DNA of 64,000 nt from Porphyra umbilicalis (GCA_002049455.2 KV918889.1:124001-188000), one strand, 5' to 3'. Positions 11,564-22,947 are shown, numbered from the stretch's first letter. Made by a program: numbers and translations. Notes: generated by a model not told the origin, from the sequence alone.

Positions 11564-12863
11564 ATGTCGTCGACGTTTCGCGGCCTGCGCGCGTCGGCCA
11601 TGTCGGCCCGCGCGGCGCCGTGGCGGACGCTCGCGCTCCGCGTCGGCGTCGTCTCGGCCGCCTTTTTCTGCGGCGTCCTCGTCGCCCGCGGCGGGCGGGA
11701 CGGGCGCGGTGACGGCGGCGCGCGGGCGGCCGCGACGGCGGCCGGCGCCGCCGGCGGCCGCACCGCCGGCGCGTCCGAGGCGGTCACCGCTGCAGCGGCG
11801 GCGACGACGGCGGTCGCCCCCCGCCGCGGCGGCGGCGGTGGCGGCGGCGGCGGCGCAAAGGGCGGCGCCCCCAAGGGCGGGAAACCCCGCCCCCCAAAGG
11901 CCTACCTCGGCCTCCCGCCCACGACCGCGGCGCTGCTCATCAACATTGGCCCCCACACCTCGTCGCTGCTCCCCCCGCCGGGGGCCGCCAACACGAGCGT
12001 CCTCGCCGTGGAGGCGCACCCCGCCGTTGCGGCGGCGTTGCTCGTCAAGGAGGTGCCCCGCTACCCGGGGCGCTTCTTTGTCCTCCCCGCGGCGGTCGTC
12101 GGGCCGTCGTCGCCGGGGGGGGTGCCCGGCGGGGGGGTGCGCTCCTTCCACACGTACGGCCTCCACGGGCGGTCGTCGTCGCTCGCAAAGCACGCGCACC
12201 CAGAGACGAGCTTTGTGCGCGACGGGCCGGGCGCGACCGAGGGCGCCGTCGCGTTTGTGGCCGAGCTGACGCTGCGGCAGCTGCTCGACGCCATCCCGCC
12301 GCGCGTGACGCTGCCGCTGCTCAAGGTACGTTGGGGGGTGGGGGGAAGGGGGGGGAGGGGTTGGGTGGTCTGCGTTGGGTGAGGAGCAGGACGCGTCGTC
12401 TGTCCTCGTGCGGTGAGCTGTTGTCCAGAGGGAGGTCACTCTTGCGCGCGGGCCTTGCGAGTCGGGTTGCCCATGTGGCTACGTTGTTTGTGTTCTTGCA
12501 TCGACGCATTCACCGGGCGGGACCTGACCTTGACCGCCTCTTTGTCGTGCGTGTGTGTGCTTGGCGCGTGCCCCTCTTCCACGCTGCGCGCTTTAGATTG
12601 ACGCCCAAGGCATGGACTGGGACATTGTCGTTGGCGGCGGCGGCGCCGTCAAGCGCGTCGACCGCCTGCAAGCCGAGGTGGACATGCGCGTCGGCCACAG
12701 CGATTACGTCGGCGTGCGTAACAACTTGGAGAAGGACTGGCGGCCGCTCATGGCCAAGCTCGGCTTTGAAGTCGAGCACATCAACAGCCCCGAGGCCACA
12801 GAGACGCAGGTTATCTTTCGGCGCAAGGGCGTGGCGCCCAAGACGTACCCCGCGCGGGCATGA
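11564..12863 (+). CDS. FkbM-family SAM-dependent methyltransferase, type II membrane (two exons)
   Basis: Exon 1 is 11564-12325; the intron 12326-12596 has GTACGT and TTTAG borders in phase 0; exon 2 is 12597-12863. The product has 342 residues. A single N-terminal hydrophobic segment (LALRVGVVSAAFFCGVLVA) follows a short basic tail, suggesting a type II Golgi or ER protein. A Gly/Ala-rich stem comes next, then the methyltransferase: INIGPHTSSLL in place of the usual glycine loop, VLAVEAHP as the acidic motif, and LLKIDAQGMDWDIV formed across the splice junction, which is the FkbM signature. Such enzymes O-methylate sugars or other small groups. The start follows a 23-C run, so the leader length is uncertain. 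It is convergent with the Cgr1 gene. Confidence 0.78.
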
Positions 12864-13186
12864 GGGGGGGCGAGCGGCCGCTCGAGGGAGCGGAGCGGCC
12901 TCGGATGGCGTGGTGTGTCTGTCCAAGTGGCCCGCGCACCAACAGAAGGATGAAAAAAGAACAACCAGCAACGACTGTGTACATACACGGCAAGTACCGT
13001 TGCCGGCACTCAAACCGAGAAGAGGGGATGCCGGAACCCACCGCACCACCCAAACCAGTGCCGGCAACGCCACTCCCTCTACATGAACATCCTCGTGCAC
13101 CGCCCACAAACGTAGTCTGCACCCCTCGCGCCCACCGCTATGCTCGGCACCGGGCCCGCCGTAAAAAAACCCTCATGCACGCCACT

Positions 13187-13939
13187 CTACTCCCTCCGCA
13201 GGCGGGACAGCTGCTTCTTGCTCATCTTCTTGATAGTCTTGGGGTTGCTAATCTGCTCAGCGAAAGCAGGATGCAGCGATGAGATGACGCACAAACACAG
13301 CGGAGGCACGAGGGTGGCGACGCACAGGCGCGACCAAGCAGCGCAGACAGGCGACGACGAGAAACGCAACAGAATACGATGGTTAGAAGACGCAACGTAG
13401 CATGCCATGGTGCACAACTCCACAACTGCACTGTACGGAGCCAGTGCCGCCACCGCCGCCCGAGACCGGCCCACGGACAGCGACGAGTACGTATGCGGAG
13501 CGGCCTTCCTCTCTGGAGGATGGAGGAAACACCCACGTAGCGCGAAACTCAAGCTGCCATCCCCTGCAGACGTGACAAAAGAGTCCTCGCAGGCCGCTCC
13601 CCCAGCCAGAGCACCGACGCCAACCTGCACCCTCAGCCGCACCCCCTCACCGACCCCCGTTCCCCGCCACACCCACCCGCAACGTACAATTTGGCTCTTG
13701 GCCGACCGCAGGCGGTTGGCCTCTTTGCGCTCCGCCTTGGCCTGCAGCCGCTCGCGCTCGGCCTTGGCCACCGCCCCGTGGGCGGCCTTCCGCGCGGCCG
13801 TGGCGGCCGCAACCGCCTGCCGCTCCTCGCGGAGGGCGGTTTTGCGGGCCCAGGAGGGCGCGTCGCCGCCGACGCGCACACGCAGCGCCGACGCGCGCTG
13901 CTTTCGGGGGGCCTTCCACGGGCGGGGCGTTGCTACCAT
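13187..13939 (-). CDS. CGR1: Cgr1/CCDC86-type nucleolar rRNA-processing protein (two exons)
   Basis: Exon 1 (13939-13688) encodes a 5' part with PRPWKAPRKQRASALR and SWARKTALREERQAV, then a highly charged Ala/Arg/Lys/Glu helix (ERERLQAKAERKEANRLRSA). A GTACGT donor opens an intron of 435 bp. Exon 2 (13252-13187) encodes ISNPKTIKKMSKKQLSRLRR and a stop. This is the arrangement of the Cgr1 family: Trp-Lys near the start, a basic coiled coil, and a terminal NP-x-K-x-KKMSKKQL block. These proteins act in the nucleolus in 60S and rRNA processing. The total length of 105 residues suits the family. Acceptor choice is ambiguous by one codon (CTGAG or GAGCAG), with no effect on frame. Confidence 0.8.
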   Translation of the reverse strand: MVATPRPWKAPRKQRASALRVRVGGDAPSWARKTALREERQAVAAATAARKAAHGAVAKAERERLQAKAERKEANRLRSAKSQIVRCGWVWRGTGVGEGVRLRVQVGVGALAGGAACEDSFVTSAGDGSLSFALRGCFLHPPERKAAPHTYSSLSVGRSRAAVAALAPYSAVVELCTMACYVASSNHRILLRFSSSPVCAAWSRLCVATLVPPLCLCVISSLHPAFAEQISNPKTIKKMSKKQLSRLRRE

Positions 13940-14189
13940 GGTGGCAGCGAAGGCGGGGGAGGGGGGGGGGGAAGAGGGGGGGGGGAGTCGGCCGTACGAA
14001 CGGGATGGAAACGACGGTCAGGTGGTTCGTTGGTTGGCAAAGGAGGCGCGTGTACACAGCGTGAGCGGGCACGGGTGGGGGGGTGGGGGTGACGACCGAG
14101 GCAGGGGAGGGCGACAAATCGGCGCCGCGGGCCGGCGTTGGGGAGGGGGGCGGGGCGGGGTCGTGACGACGGGGGACGGGTGTCATGGG

Positions 14190-15180
14190 CGGTGACGACG
14201 CCGGGCGGCTCTATCAGAAATTAGGACGCAGAGCGATGGATTCATACGCGACTTAGAGCGAAGCCAGCAATGTTGGGACTGAAAGCGCTTGCGCAACAAC
14301 ACCTTGGCCTGAAGGTCTTCTTCGGTGGAAAACGACCTCCTACAGCTGGGTTTTATGCGCAAAAGGCCGTGGCTGGCCTCTACCCCTCTCTAAAAGCATG
14401 CATATGGCAGTTGGAGTCGTCATTGGTTCTGGAAATACCTTCCATTGACATGAGTGAGGCCGGCAAAGCGCGTCATGACGCCCTTCCGGCGTCCGCTGGT
14501 TGTCCGGAGGGTGGGAGCCACCTGTCGGCTAGTAGAGCTGGGTGTGGCAGCTCTTTAGGATGCAGGGGTCATTGGGAAGACAACAAGGGTAGGGGGAGGT
14601 CTAGCTTCTTTGTGATTCAGTTTTTATGGGACCATCCCTGGTGGGCATGCGGGACCCGACGGAGCCAGTTCCCCCCCATAGAACAGACATGTCTTTGGGT
14701 TGCTACCAGGATTTATGCACGGAGGCACTCTCATAGATTCATAGTCGCCCAGCTGAGGTAGTCGGTCTGCCCAGCCTCTGGCTTTTGCCTGTGCAGTGGG
14801 CAGGTACCGAAGAATGGCGGTTTGGCTGCCTTTGAAGCCACAAAGGACCCACCTCCGGGCAAGCGGCCGCCTCCCCGCTGGATTTCTTGTATTTAACAGG
14901 CTCCCACTGGACCAAGGAAGAGTTTCAGGTGGGTGGCGTCGCTGGCTGATGCCTGGGGGGCATCGACGGTGGGCGCAACAAGAGTGCATAAGGGTATTCC
15001 GGGCATCGAGAGCGAGCCACTGCCACTATGGTGTGGCTGGGCATCAAAGCATAAAAAATACACACACAGACAGCTCTTCGTATGAAGTTCTTGTTGATAT
15101 GCGGGGGGGGGGTGGTTTTGCCTGTTTCATAGGCAAGGGCCGGACAAGGTGCTCGTAGCCCAGCTGTGTCGCCCGTATTG
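14190..15180. other. Lower-GC unique region, no supportable gene
   Basis: A sudden drop in GC separates this kilobase from both flanks. An open frame at 14270-14761 (+) encodes 163 residues (starts MLGLKALAQQHLGLKVFF), with no motif that I recognise, and a comparable frame exists on the other strand. It may be a decayed mobile element or a promoter-type region. I cannot assign function. Confidence 0.35.
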
Positions 15181-15731
15181 GGATGCGATTTCCTGACCAA
15201 AATTGCGATAATCCGACGGCGTTTCATTGGAAGTGCCCACGGGGCGCGGCGCGCGCGGTCGGCGGCGGGGCGCGCGGGCGCCGGGCGGCGACCGCTGCCG
15301 CCGCGCTGCCGCGCGGCCGCCGCCGCCCGCCGCGCCGGCGGTGCACCGCCGCGTCGGGCGGGCGGGCGGGCGTCGGCGGCCACCGGGGCCCGCCACGACG
15401 GCGGTGCGGGGGTGGGGGTGCCGCCGGCGGCGGCGGGGAGGGTGTGCGCGACGCGGCGGCCACCGCCGGCGTGAGGGGAGGGGGACGCCGCCGTCGTGGG
15501 GGTGCGGCGCCGGCGGCGCGGGGGGATGGCCGTGCCGCACTGTGTGCACGAGGGGGGGGGGGGGGGGAGGGAGCCGCCCACGGCGGCGCTTGCGGCGACT
15601 GCAGTCGCCCCAGCAGCTGCTGGGGCGGTGGCAGACGCGACGGCGGCGGCGGCGGCGGGCGCGGCGGCGGCGCGCGAGGTGACCGACGGGGCGGCGGCGG
15701 GCACGACGGCGCCGTCAGATGCACCGCCCAA
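14925..15731 (-). other. GC-rich open frame with a single CxxC, doubtful
   Basis: Long Ala/Pro/Arg-rich open frame. The only feature is PSCTQCGTAIPPRRRRR, a lone CxxC next to a basic run near 15500-15560. No partner zinc ligands are visible and frames on the other strand are equally long, so coding status is doubtful. Confidence 0.15.
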
Positions 15732-15995
15732 GCCGCACGCCGGCGGTCGCCGCTTCCCACGTGGCCCGGCTCGTGCGCGGGGGAGTCACTGCCGCCGCTG
15801 GGCTGCCGCCCGTGGCGGCTGGCGAGACGCGCCCGTGGCCACTGGCGGTGGCCCGGCGTGGGGCTTGAAGAAACCCGGACCGGCACACGCTGCCACTAGA
15901 GGTGGCGGCGGCGGCGCGGGCGGGCGGCGTCGGTCGGTCGGGGTCGGGGTCGGGTCGGCGGGGTCGCCGTCATTGGTACGAGCCGGTCGATCATC

Positions 15996-16042
15996 GAACA
16001 GATGCACAGGATTGACATGATGTCAATCCTGTGCATCTGTTC
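15996..16042. repeat. Perfect 47-bp palindrome (23-bp arms, 1-nt centre)
   Basis: The left arm starts GAACAGATGCACAGG (15996-16018), a single G lies at 16019, and the right arm 16020-16042 is its exact reverse complement. It lies in intergenic DNA between the 15-kb GC-rich block and the cystatin-like gene. It can form a long hairpin or cruciform. Confidence 0.95.
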
Positions 16043-16551
16043 CTTGCGCCACCCGAACAGCGGGTGGGCTCTTCCAAACTCTTGACGCCGGCGCTCGGCA
16101 GCCGCGCACAGCGCGGCGCCCCGGCGGGCGCCATCCGTACACAAAAGCCGCCCACCGCCCCACGGATCCGCGAGCAAGCAGTGCCCCCACGGTACACCGG
16201 CCCTTAATCACTAACAGGGGAGGCGGCCCGCATGGCCGGAGATGGGCTTGGCGGATAAGCTGACGCAAACTGGCGGGCCGTGCAGCCGCGCCAAACCGGT
16301 GCTATCTTAACAAAACCAATATATATGGAGGAACACGCGCAGTACGATATGGAGAAGCGTCAGATGACCCGTGCGCGAGACGCCCGCGCTTTGGTACCAG
16401 ACAGGCAAGGTGTATAATACTTTGAAGCGTTCCGAATGATTTTACACTTCTTTTGTTTTTTGTTGTGTTACAGCAAAGAGAGACCCCAAAGTCAGCCGTC
16501 GTTGAGGGTGGTGGTGGTGCTCGCCTCCCCCTCTCCTAACGAGCGCGCCGC

Positions 16552-17109
16552 TCACATGGAAGGCACCGGCGACGGCGGCGGCGGCGGCGGCGGGAACTTA
16601 GGCAGCCCGTCGCACACGTGCGGCACGGGCGGCAGCGCGACCAAAAATGCGTGCGCCTTGCGGCCCCACACCGGGACGTGGTCGTTGCACAGGCGCGACC
16701 ACTGGTGCGACGCGCAAAACGACGGCCAGTCGGCCACAAACGCCTCGTGGCAGGTCGCGGGCGACCCCACGGCCGCGCGGTCGCACGAGGAGCGGAGGTC
16801 AAACTTGCGCACCGCGTCCCCATACTTGAGTGTAATCATCGTGCGGACGACCGCGTGGTTCTCCGGGTGCCCGTCGGATGTCTCGTGCGAAAAGACGCGG
16901 TCAACGGTGCGGAGGGAGCAGGGGAGGCGGTTGTTGCCGGCGGCGGCTTGCATCTCGTAGAGCGCGTACTTGACGAGCGCCGCCGCGGGGCGGGCGGTCG
17001 TTGGCAGGGAGAGGCGGGTGGAGGGATGCGCGGGGGAGGCAGCCGCGGAGGCGGCGACGGCGGCGGCGGCCGCGGCCGCGAAGGCGGCCAGGAAGATCTT
17101 TGAGACCAT
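16552..17109 (-). CDS. Secreted cystatin-like protein
   Basis: 185 residues. The start MVSKIFLAAFAAAAAAAVAA is a clear signal peptide with a likely cleavage after ASAAA. The mature part has a predicted helix (ALVKYALYEMQAAAGNN) followed by strands (LRTVDRVFSHE, NHAVVRTMITLKYG, RKFDLRSSC), the order expected of a cystatin fold. No clear QxVxG inhibitory loop is visible, so protease inhibition is not shown. Several Cys (SSC, TCHEAF, SFCASH, RLCND, VCDG) suggest disulphides. The C-terminus is a Pro run. A single exon. It could instead be another cystatin-superfamily secreted protein. Confidence 0.5.
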   Translation of the reverse strand: MVSKIFLAAFAAAAAAAVAASAAASPAHPSTRLSLPTTARPAAALVKYALYEMQAAAGNNRLPCSLRTVDRVFSHETSDGHPENHAVVRTMITLKYGDAVRKFDLRSSCDRAAVGSPATCHEAFVADWPSFCASHQWSRLCNDHVPVWGRKAHAFLVALPPVPHVCDGLPKFPPPPPPPSPVPSM

Positions 17110-19040
17110 GGTGGGGGGGTGTTGGGGAGCAGACGACGACTCTGCCGTCAAGGGGAAGGCAGGTAGGAGTGCACTCAACGGTGCAAAGATCGTCGTCGAG
17201 AAGGTGGTTGGGGAAAAGGGCGACCGAGGTGCTGAGCAAGACCGGGGCGAGTTGTGGTGTCCGAGGGGTGGGGATCAAAACCATCTCTCGGCGCTCGGCT
17301 GCGCGGCCTTCTTGTACTGTACATGTCGGGGGCACAAGGCACACCGGGCAAGTGGTATGCCCTGGCGAGTGAGCCCGCAGCGGACCACGCGCGCGGGGGT
17401 CGCGGGCCGACCTGCTCGCTCGCCTGTTCGCCAGGCGGTCGGTTGCGGCTGAGCCGCCCACCCACCCTCACTGCACCCCGATGAGGGATGGGGGTGGAGC
17501 CCCGCGCGACCGCTTACGAGCCACTGCCAGCCGTCGAGTACGCATCCGCGGCGAGCGCCTCTGGACAGCGGCAGTTTTGGGCATGTGCGCACTGCGGCAA
17601 GGTCACGCTGCAACGGCGTTGCTGTCCACAGCGCGTGCGTCTGCCGTAGCTGCAAGCGGCCGTCCGTGTGTAATTCGGTCCTCTGTTTCGTCCCCCCGTC
17701 CGGTACGTACGACTAATGGCGGGATCTGTGGGTCTTCCTGACTATTGATGGCAGAGTTCAGGGCTGTTGACGCACGTAGAAGGCATCGCCCTCGCGGAAG
17801 ATGACACGGCTCGTGTGTCAGGTGGCCTGCGGGGGGTACCGTACAGTAGGGAAGGGTGGCTGCTCTTCCATAAAGGCTGCCGAGCCTGACAAGGGTCGTC
17901 GGCGCCCGATCATTGCTGTTTTCATTGCTGTCGAAACGGGCCCCATGTGGGGGTACTGTATCGCGCTCAGGCAGGGCCTCTGCCACTGATGCCCCTCGTG
18001 TGGTGGGCCTTCCGCGACGGATGATGTCGTGCATTGGGCGGGCGAGCAGCCGACGCGAATGGGACGGGCGGTACCAGGCGCACGGCAAACAGTCGCTACG
18101 AATCGACGCGCGGTCAAAAGGTGGACCGCGTGGCTCCCTCGACGGAGGCTGCGGTGGGCGCGCCCGCCCGCCGACGTCGGCATGTCAGGGGCGCGCGTCA
18201 GGCTCACTCTTGTCCAGAGCGCGGCATGACACTCCTTGCCGAGGCGGCCGACCCAGGCTCCATTAATGGCCGTCGGTTTCGCCAACGTGGCACGTCGGCG
18301 ATTGTTTCGCGCGCCACTGACGCGCCACGCACACCCCCGCGACGGCGATCCACCATGGATCACCATGATGGTGGGTGCTGACTGGGTCGACGCGCGCGGT
18401 CGACGGCGCGGTGCGCTACGCTGCACGCGGGAGCGCGCGGCAGCCGGCAGTCAAACGGAAGACAGCTGCGCGTGGCCCCCCAACACGGAGTGTTTGTCGA
18501 CAAGTTGTTGGGTGCTGAATTTGTTTGTCTCATTGGTGATCCAACATGGTAAGTAACGTGCACTTAAATACATGGTGTTGGTCGCTTGCCTCGCTCCGCC
18601 ATCGAGACACACGCGTGGTGGTCCTCGTCACGCCTGTCCATGCCGCAAGCCTGAATGGCCGACCCCGTCATCATCACCACGCGCGTGGCACGCAACGAGG
18701 TGGGAGAACAGGGACGGACGGCGCACAAATCGGGTGCTCGCGGCCGCGGCGCGCAGCATGGCGCTTCCATGGCAGCAAGCAGCAGCGTCTGCCGCCGGTG
18801 AGGTCCACCCACGGCCGCCGGCGCGGCCGCGGCGCCCGGCACGCCGGCCACAAGACGCAGGCGGCGGGACGTCCATGTACAGCCCGCCGCGCCGCCGCCA
18901 CCGGGCCGCGTGCAAAGCGCCGGCGCGGTCGTTTCCACGGGCGCTCGCCGCCGCCGCGCCCGCGGACAGCGCCGACTGGGCGGACGCCGTCCCCCCCCCC
19001 GTCCTTGCCCCCGTCCCTATCCCCCGGCGCGGCGGCCGCA
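17110..19040. other. Intergenic, no supportable gene
   Basis: Mixed GC sequence with short open frames on both strands and no recognisable motif. The last 300 bp (18.76-19.04 kb) are GC-rich and could hold an upstream exon of the gene starting at 19041, since another frame reads MALPWQQAAASAAGEV there, but no convincing splice pair was identified. Confidence 0.4.
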
Positions 19041-19892
19041 ATGGTGCACACGGGCGTCCGCCGCCCTCCCCCCCCGCCCCCCCCGCTCGCGAGCGCGCCC
19101 GACCGGCTCATTCCCGCCGCCGCCGCCCGCCGCGCCGCCGCCGACAATGTCGACGGGGACGACGCGGTGGCGGCGCGCGCCATGGACGCTGTCAACGACC
19201 TGGCAGCCGCGCTGACCGCCCGCGGCTGGGCCGACGCGTCGTGCCGCCACGCGTGGCTCGCCGCCGCCTTCCTCGCCGACCGGGACGCGTGGGCGGCCGG
19301 CGCCGGCCGCGTGCCCCCGTGGCTGCCCGTCGCCCCGCGGCCGGCGCCTGGCCGCCTCTGCCGCCCCGCCTCCCAGCCGGCGGCGCGCCCGCCGGCCGCG
19401 TCGGCCCACGCCCACGCGCGGCGGCCGGCACTGGCGGCGGGCGCGTCGGCAGAGGCCGACGCGCCGCCGCGCGGCCGCCGAGGGCGGCCGGCGGTCGCGG
19501 CGACACCCGCCGCCAGTGTCCCCGCGGGCGCGCCCCCCCCCGCGGCGGCGGGGTGGCCCCCCCCCGAGCCGCTCGGCACCCTCCCCGCCGTGGCCGCCTT
19601 CCTCGCCGCCCCCGCCACCGCCGCGTCGGGCGCGTCCCTCGCCGCCGCCGCCGCCGCCGTCGACGCGCTCGCGGCGGCCGTCGACGCCCTCCCCGCGGCG
19701 CGCGTCGGCCGCTGGCGCGCCGCCGCCGCGTCGCCGTGCGTGGCCGCGTCGCGGTCGGCGGCGTCGCACGTGGAGGCGGTGGGGGTGGCCGCGGGGTTGC
19801 GCCCGACCGTGGGGGGGGGGGGGGTGCCCCCCGTGCTGCGCTACCGCCTCGCGTGTGGGGGCGCGGGCATCGACACGTGCACGTGTCTTTGA
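19041..19892 (+). CDS. Hypothetical Ala/Pro-rich protein
   Basis: 283 residues from ATG (MVHTGVRRPPPPPPPL) to a stop after GGAGIDTCTCL. Not recognised. Two segments look structured: residues about 45-80 (AMDAVNDLAAALTARGWADA then HAWLAAAFLADRDAWAAG), a likely helical pair, and the C-terminal 90 residues (LGTLPAVAAFLAA onward), again helical and Ala-rich, ending in a Cys-rich tail. The middle is low complexity and basic. The frame stays open far upstream, so the start could be earlier. It is convergent with SDHAF3, and a G-rich run near 19810 could hide an indel. Confidence 0.45.
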   Translation: MVHTGVRRPPPPPPPLASAPDRLIPAAAARRAAADNVDGDDAVAARAMDAVNDLAAALTARGWADASCRHAWLAAAFLADRDAWAAGAGRVPPWLPVAPRPAPGRLCRPASQPAARPPAASAHAHARRPALAAGASAEADAPPRGRRGRPAVAATPAASVPAGAPPPAAAGWPPPEPLGTLPAVAAFLAAPATAASGASLAAAAAAVDALAAAVDALPAARVGRWRAAAASPCVAASRSAASHVEAVGVAAGLRPTVGGGGVPPVLRYRLACGGAGIDTCTCL

Positions 19893-20392
19893 GGGGGGCG
19901 GGGGCGGCGGTGGGTGCTTGGAGCTGACCGCGTTGGTGGGCGGATGGTGGGGGGGGGGGGGGGACGTGGGGCGGGGCGGGCGTGTCGGGCTGGGTCGGGC
20001 GCAACCCGTAGCGATACGCCCACCGGCGAGGGGGTTGGGAGAGGAGGAGGGACGTGGGACACGCAGACACCGGCGGCTCGGGGCCCGCCGTGGGCCGACG
20101 CGCGGCAGCTCCCGCCGTGGGCGGCAGACGCGCCAGACGTGCCGCACCGCCACTGCCGCGCCCGCCCGCGTCTGGCCCGCTGCGACGCACCGCGAGAGCG
20201 ACTGGAGCAGCGGCCAGCACCGACGGGTTTGCCGCCGCGCCCCGACCGGCGCCACTGCAAAGACTCCAGGCGATGCGCGCACGGCGCGCCGACAAAAAGC
20301 CAGTGACCCGCCTGGTGGCACAAAACGACAACAAGTGAAAGGGCGACGAGCGCGCCACGCGGCGGCCACCCAGCCGCCGACCACGGGCGCGT

Positions 20393-21506
20393 TTACTCTG
20401 TCTTGCCTCCCCGCGGCGCCGCCGGTCCGTCGTCGTCTGCGTCGGCCGCCGCGTCGCCCAGGCGGGGGGACGCGGCGCGGGCGGCGGCGGCGAGCTCGTC
20501 CAGCTTGGCCGTCTGCTCCTCGGACAGCGCCTCTGAGGTGCCGCCGTCCAAGTCTCGGCCGACGGGGCCCCCCTGGGCGTCGGCGTCGCAAAACACACGG
20601 GGCGACACGGAGAGCACCCGCGCGCCGCCCCACCCCGCGCGGGGGGTGACCGACACGGAAAGCGCCCGCACACGTCAGTTGCTGACCAGGCGCCCACGGC
20701 GGCGGCCCGGCGCGCGCACAACCCGCCCACCGCCCACACGGGTCGGCCGCACGCGCGCGCGGGGCCACCCGCACCCGGTCCCGCGCCGCACCACACCGCC
20801 GGCGCCGCCCGACCGCACGCGCACCGCACCGCCCCGACGCCACACCCACCCGACGCAGACGCTGCCCGCCCACCGGCGCGCAGCTGCGGCCTGCCGCCCA
20901 TCCCCAGCCGCCCCCCCCCCCCCCCCCCCCACGCGAAAACGTACCCGCGCGCGCGCGAGGTGCACCCAGTACTCCTGCCACGTTTGCATAAAGGCGTCGG
21001 CTTGCGCCGGTTCCACCTCCTTGTGCGCCTTAAACTCCTCGCGCACGTACTGCAAAGGGCAGCGGGCGGCCAGACGCACGCACCCAAAACCACAGCGGGG
21101 CCCCCGGGTCGCCCCAAAAAAAAGCAGCACACACCGCACACCGCGACGGCGGGTCGTCAGCCAAACGGTCAGCCTCTAGCAGATGGCGGCCATCTCTCTC
21201 AACAACGAGCGCCACATCCGCACGCTCTCACACGATGCGACACGCACCAGGAAAGGGCAAGCAGCGCCACAGAGCGACGCGCCCGCGCGCCAACGCCCCC
21301 GCCGCCCCGCCACCCCCCCGCGCGGCTCACCCCACATAGCAACAACGTACGCGGTCGCCTAATGCGCGCTGTGCCGCCGGCAGCACCGCCGCGTGGATGC
21401 GCAGGAGGGAGCGGTAGAGGCCGAGCACGTCGCGGCGGCGGGGGCCGAGGCCGCCCGCGGCGGCCGCCGCCGCGGCGGCGGCGGCGGTCGGTGGGGGGAC
21501 GGGCAT
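20393..21506 (-). CDS. SDHAF3: SDHAF3/ACN9 succinate dehydrogenase assembly factor (three exons)
   Basis: LYR-motif protein of the mitochondrial matrix that helps mature the iron-sulphur subunit of complex II. Exon 1 (21506-21351) encodes RRRDVLGLYRSLLRIHAAVL (LYR motif) and ALGDR; exon 2 (21049-20945) encodes YVREEFKAHKEV and FMQTWQEYWVHLARAR; exon 3 (20572-20393) encodes SEALSEEQTAKLDELAAAAR and a stop. All joins are phase 0 with GTACGT donors and CAG acceptors (introns of 301 and 372 bp). The total is 146 residues, normal for the family. The LYR, then GD-x-YVREEF, then W-x-Y-L and terminal EEQ-x-x-L-x-EL blocks occur in family order. The N-terminus is a short Pro/Ala leader with no obvious long presequence. 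A 38-bp dyad lies 335 bp upstream of the ATG and is shared with WRAP53. Confidence 0.87.
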
Positions 21507-21840
21507 GGGGGTTTGGCGCGACCGCCGGGGGCGGGGGGAAAAGAGGGTAAAAACAGAGGTAAGGAGGAAGGAGGGGAGATGGAAGGAAATAGACGCGCGT
21601 GCGGGTGGCGGAGGGGGGGAGGAAGAGGCGGGGTGCGTGCAGGCGACACAGGCGAGGGGGTGCAGCGGCGGAAGCGGACGGCACAAAGGACGCGGAGGAG
21701 CTGGTCGGTGGAAGCGCGAGGGGGAACGATCGGGTCGATCATCCGAGAGCGTCGATGCGGATCAACGCGTCGCCTTCATCGCTGGCCAAGCAGTTTGGCT
21801 CGTGTGCGCTGCCGCATGAGGTAGGAAATGCTCGTTAACA

Positions 21841-21878
21841 GTTTCACATGACATTGATGGGAATATGCCGTGTGAAAC
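21841..21878 (-). promoter_or_regulatory. 38-bp imperfect dyad element upstream of SDHAF3
   Basis: Read in the direction of SDHAF3 it is GTTTCACACGGCA, then TATTCCCATC, then AATGTCATGTGAAAC: an inverted pair GTTTCACA / TGTGAAAC around a central block. 34 of 38 positions match the copy at 27328-27365, while the flanks do not match. Position and orientation relative to the gene suggest a promoter element. Confidence 0.55.
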
Positions 21879-22845
21879 CTCCGGGGGGGGGGGGGGGGCG
21901 GCGGCGCGCTGCGCGCGCTCGCGCCCGGCGGCCGGGCGGGCCGGATGCGCTGGGCGATTGTTAAAATCGTCCTGATGATTGCACCGATTTCTGGTCCTTC
22001 AATCATTGCATATCTCGTAGCTGCGGGTCAGAAATATCCAGGGGCGTCGATCTGCGGATGATCACCCGCCGACCGGACCACTGTCTCGGTAAACAAGACC
22101 GTCATCCAGGTGGACCGCTCCGCCGCCCCTATCCGCCACCATGACGGACTGCCGCGAACCCCACCACCCCGCGCCCGACCCGCAGCGACCGTCGTCACCA
22201 CCACCATGGCGCAATGTACCGTTTCTCGTGGAGCACGTCGGCTCGTAGCGCTTGTCGGGTTCCATGCGCGGATGTACCGCTATGCGGGTAGCGCGGCCGG
22301 ACGTGGCGACCTTCGGGGAGTGTGCGTAGCTTACGCGGGGCGTGTGGGCCCAGCAGCCGACGAGGGAGCGCGTGTGAGCCTGCCACCGACCGCGGGAGCG
22401 TGTGGGGAGGTGTTGCCGACCGTAGTGCGCGCAGGGAGACGTCGCCGTCCGAGGAGGGCGTGTGGGCGTGCCGTTGACCGGGGACCGCGGTAGGGCGAGA
22501 CGCTGTGCGTGTTACCCCGTTGTGTGCTGCCTGTGATGTTCTGCAGTGAGCTGCTGTGTGCCATTGTGAGCTGTACGTTGTCGACCTGTTCTCGACTCCA
22601 CACTCGGTTTGGATGTGCGCGGCCGTGGGACTGGTGCCTTCTTCTGCACCTGATTGCCGCCATTTGTCTTTCCATTTTGTGTCCTTGGGCAGGAGTGTGG
22701 CTCGTGCTCTATTTTCGCCGGATGCTAACCGCCTTCCGTCCTGTCCTGCTCGTTTTCTTATTGCTGTCTTTGGGGAACAGATCATGCCAGAGATCACCGC
22801 CGCCGCCGTGCCCGGCGATGCCAACGACGAGACGGCGGTGGCGGT

Positions 22846-22947
22846 GGCGGCAGTGTGCAGCGGGTGGTGTCTGGGTTGCAAGACCGGACGCTGCGCGTAT
22901 GGGACGCGGGCCGGGGGGAGTGCGTTGGGGTGCTGAGCGGCCACTAA
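22846..22947 (+). pseudogene. Isolated WD40-repeat fragment
   Basis: A single WD40 unit (VVSGLQDRTLRVWDAGRGEC then VGVLSGH) is immediately followed by TAA and AT-rich DNA. No other blade is found nearby in any frame. It is therefore a truncated remnant or one exon of a gene I cannot reconstruct. It is not part of the WRAP53 gene 4.6 kb downstream, whose blades are accounted for there. Confidence 0.4.
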
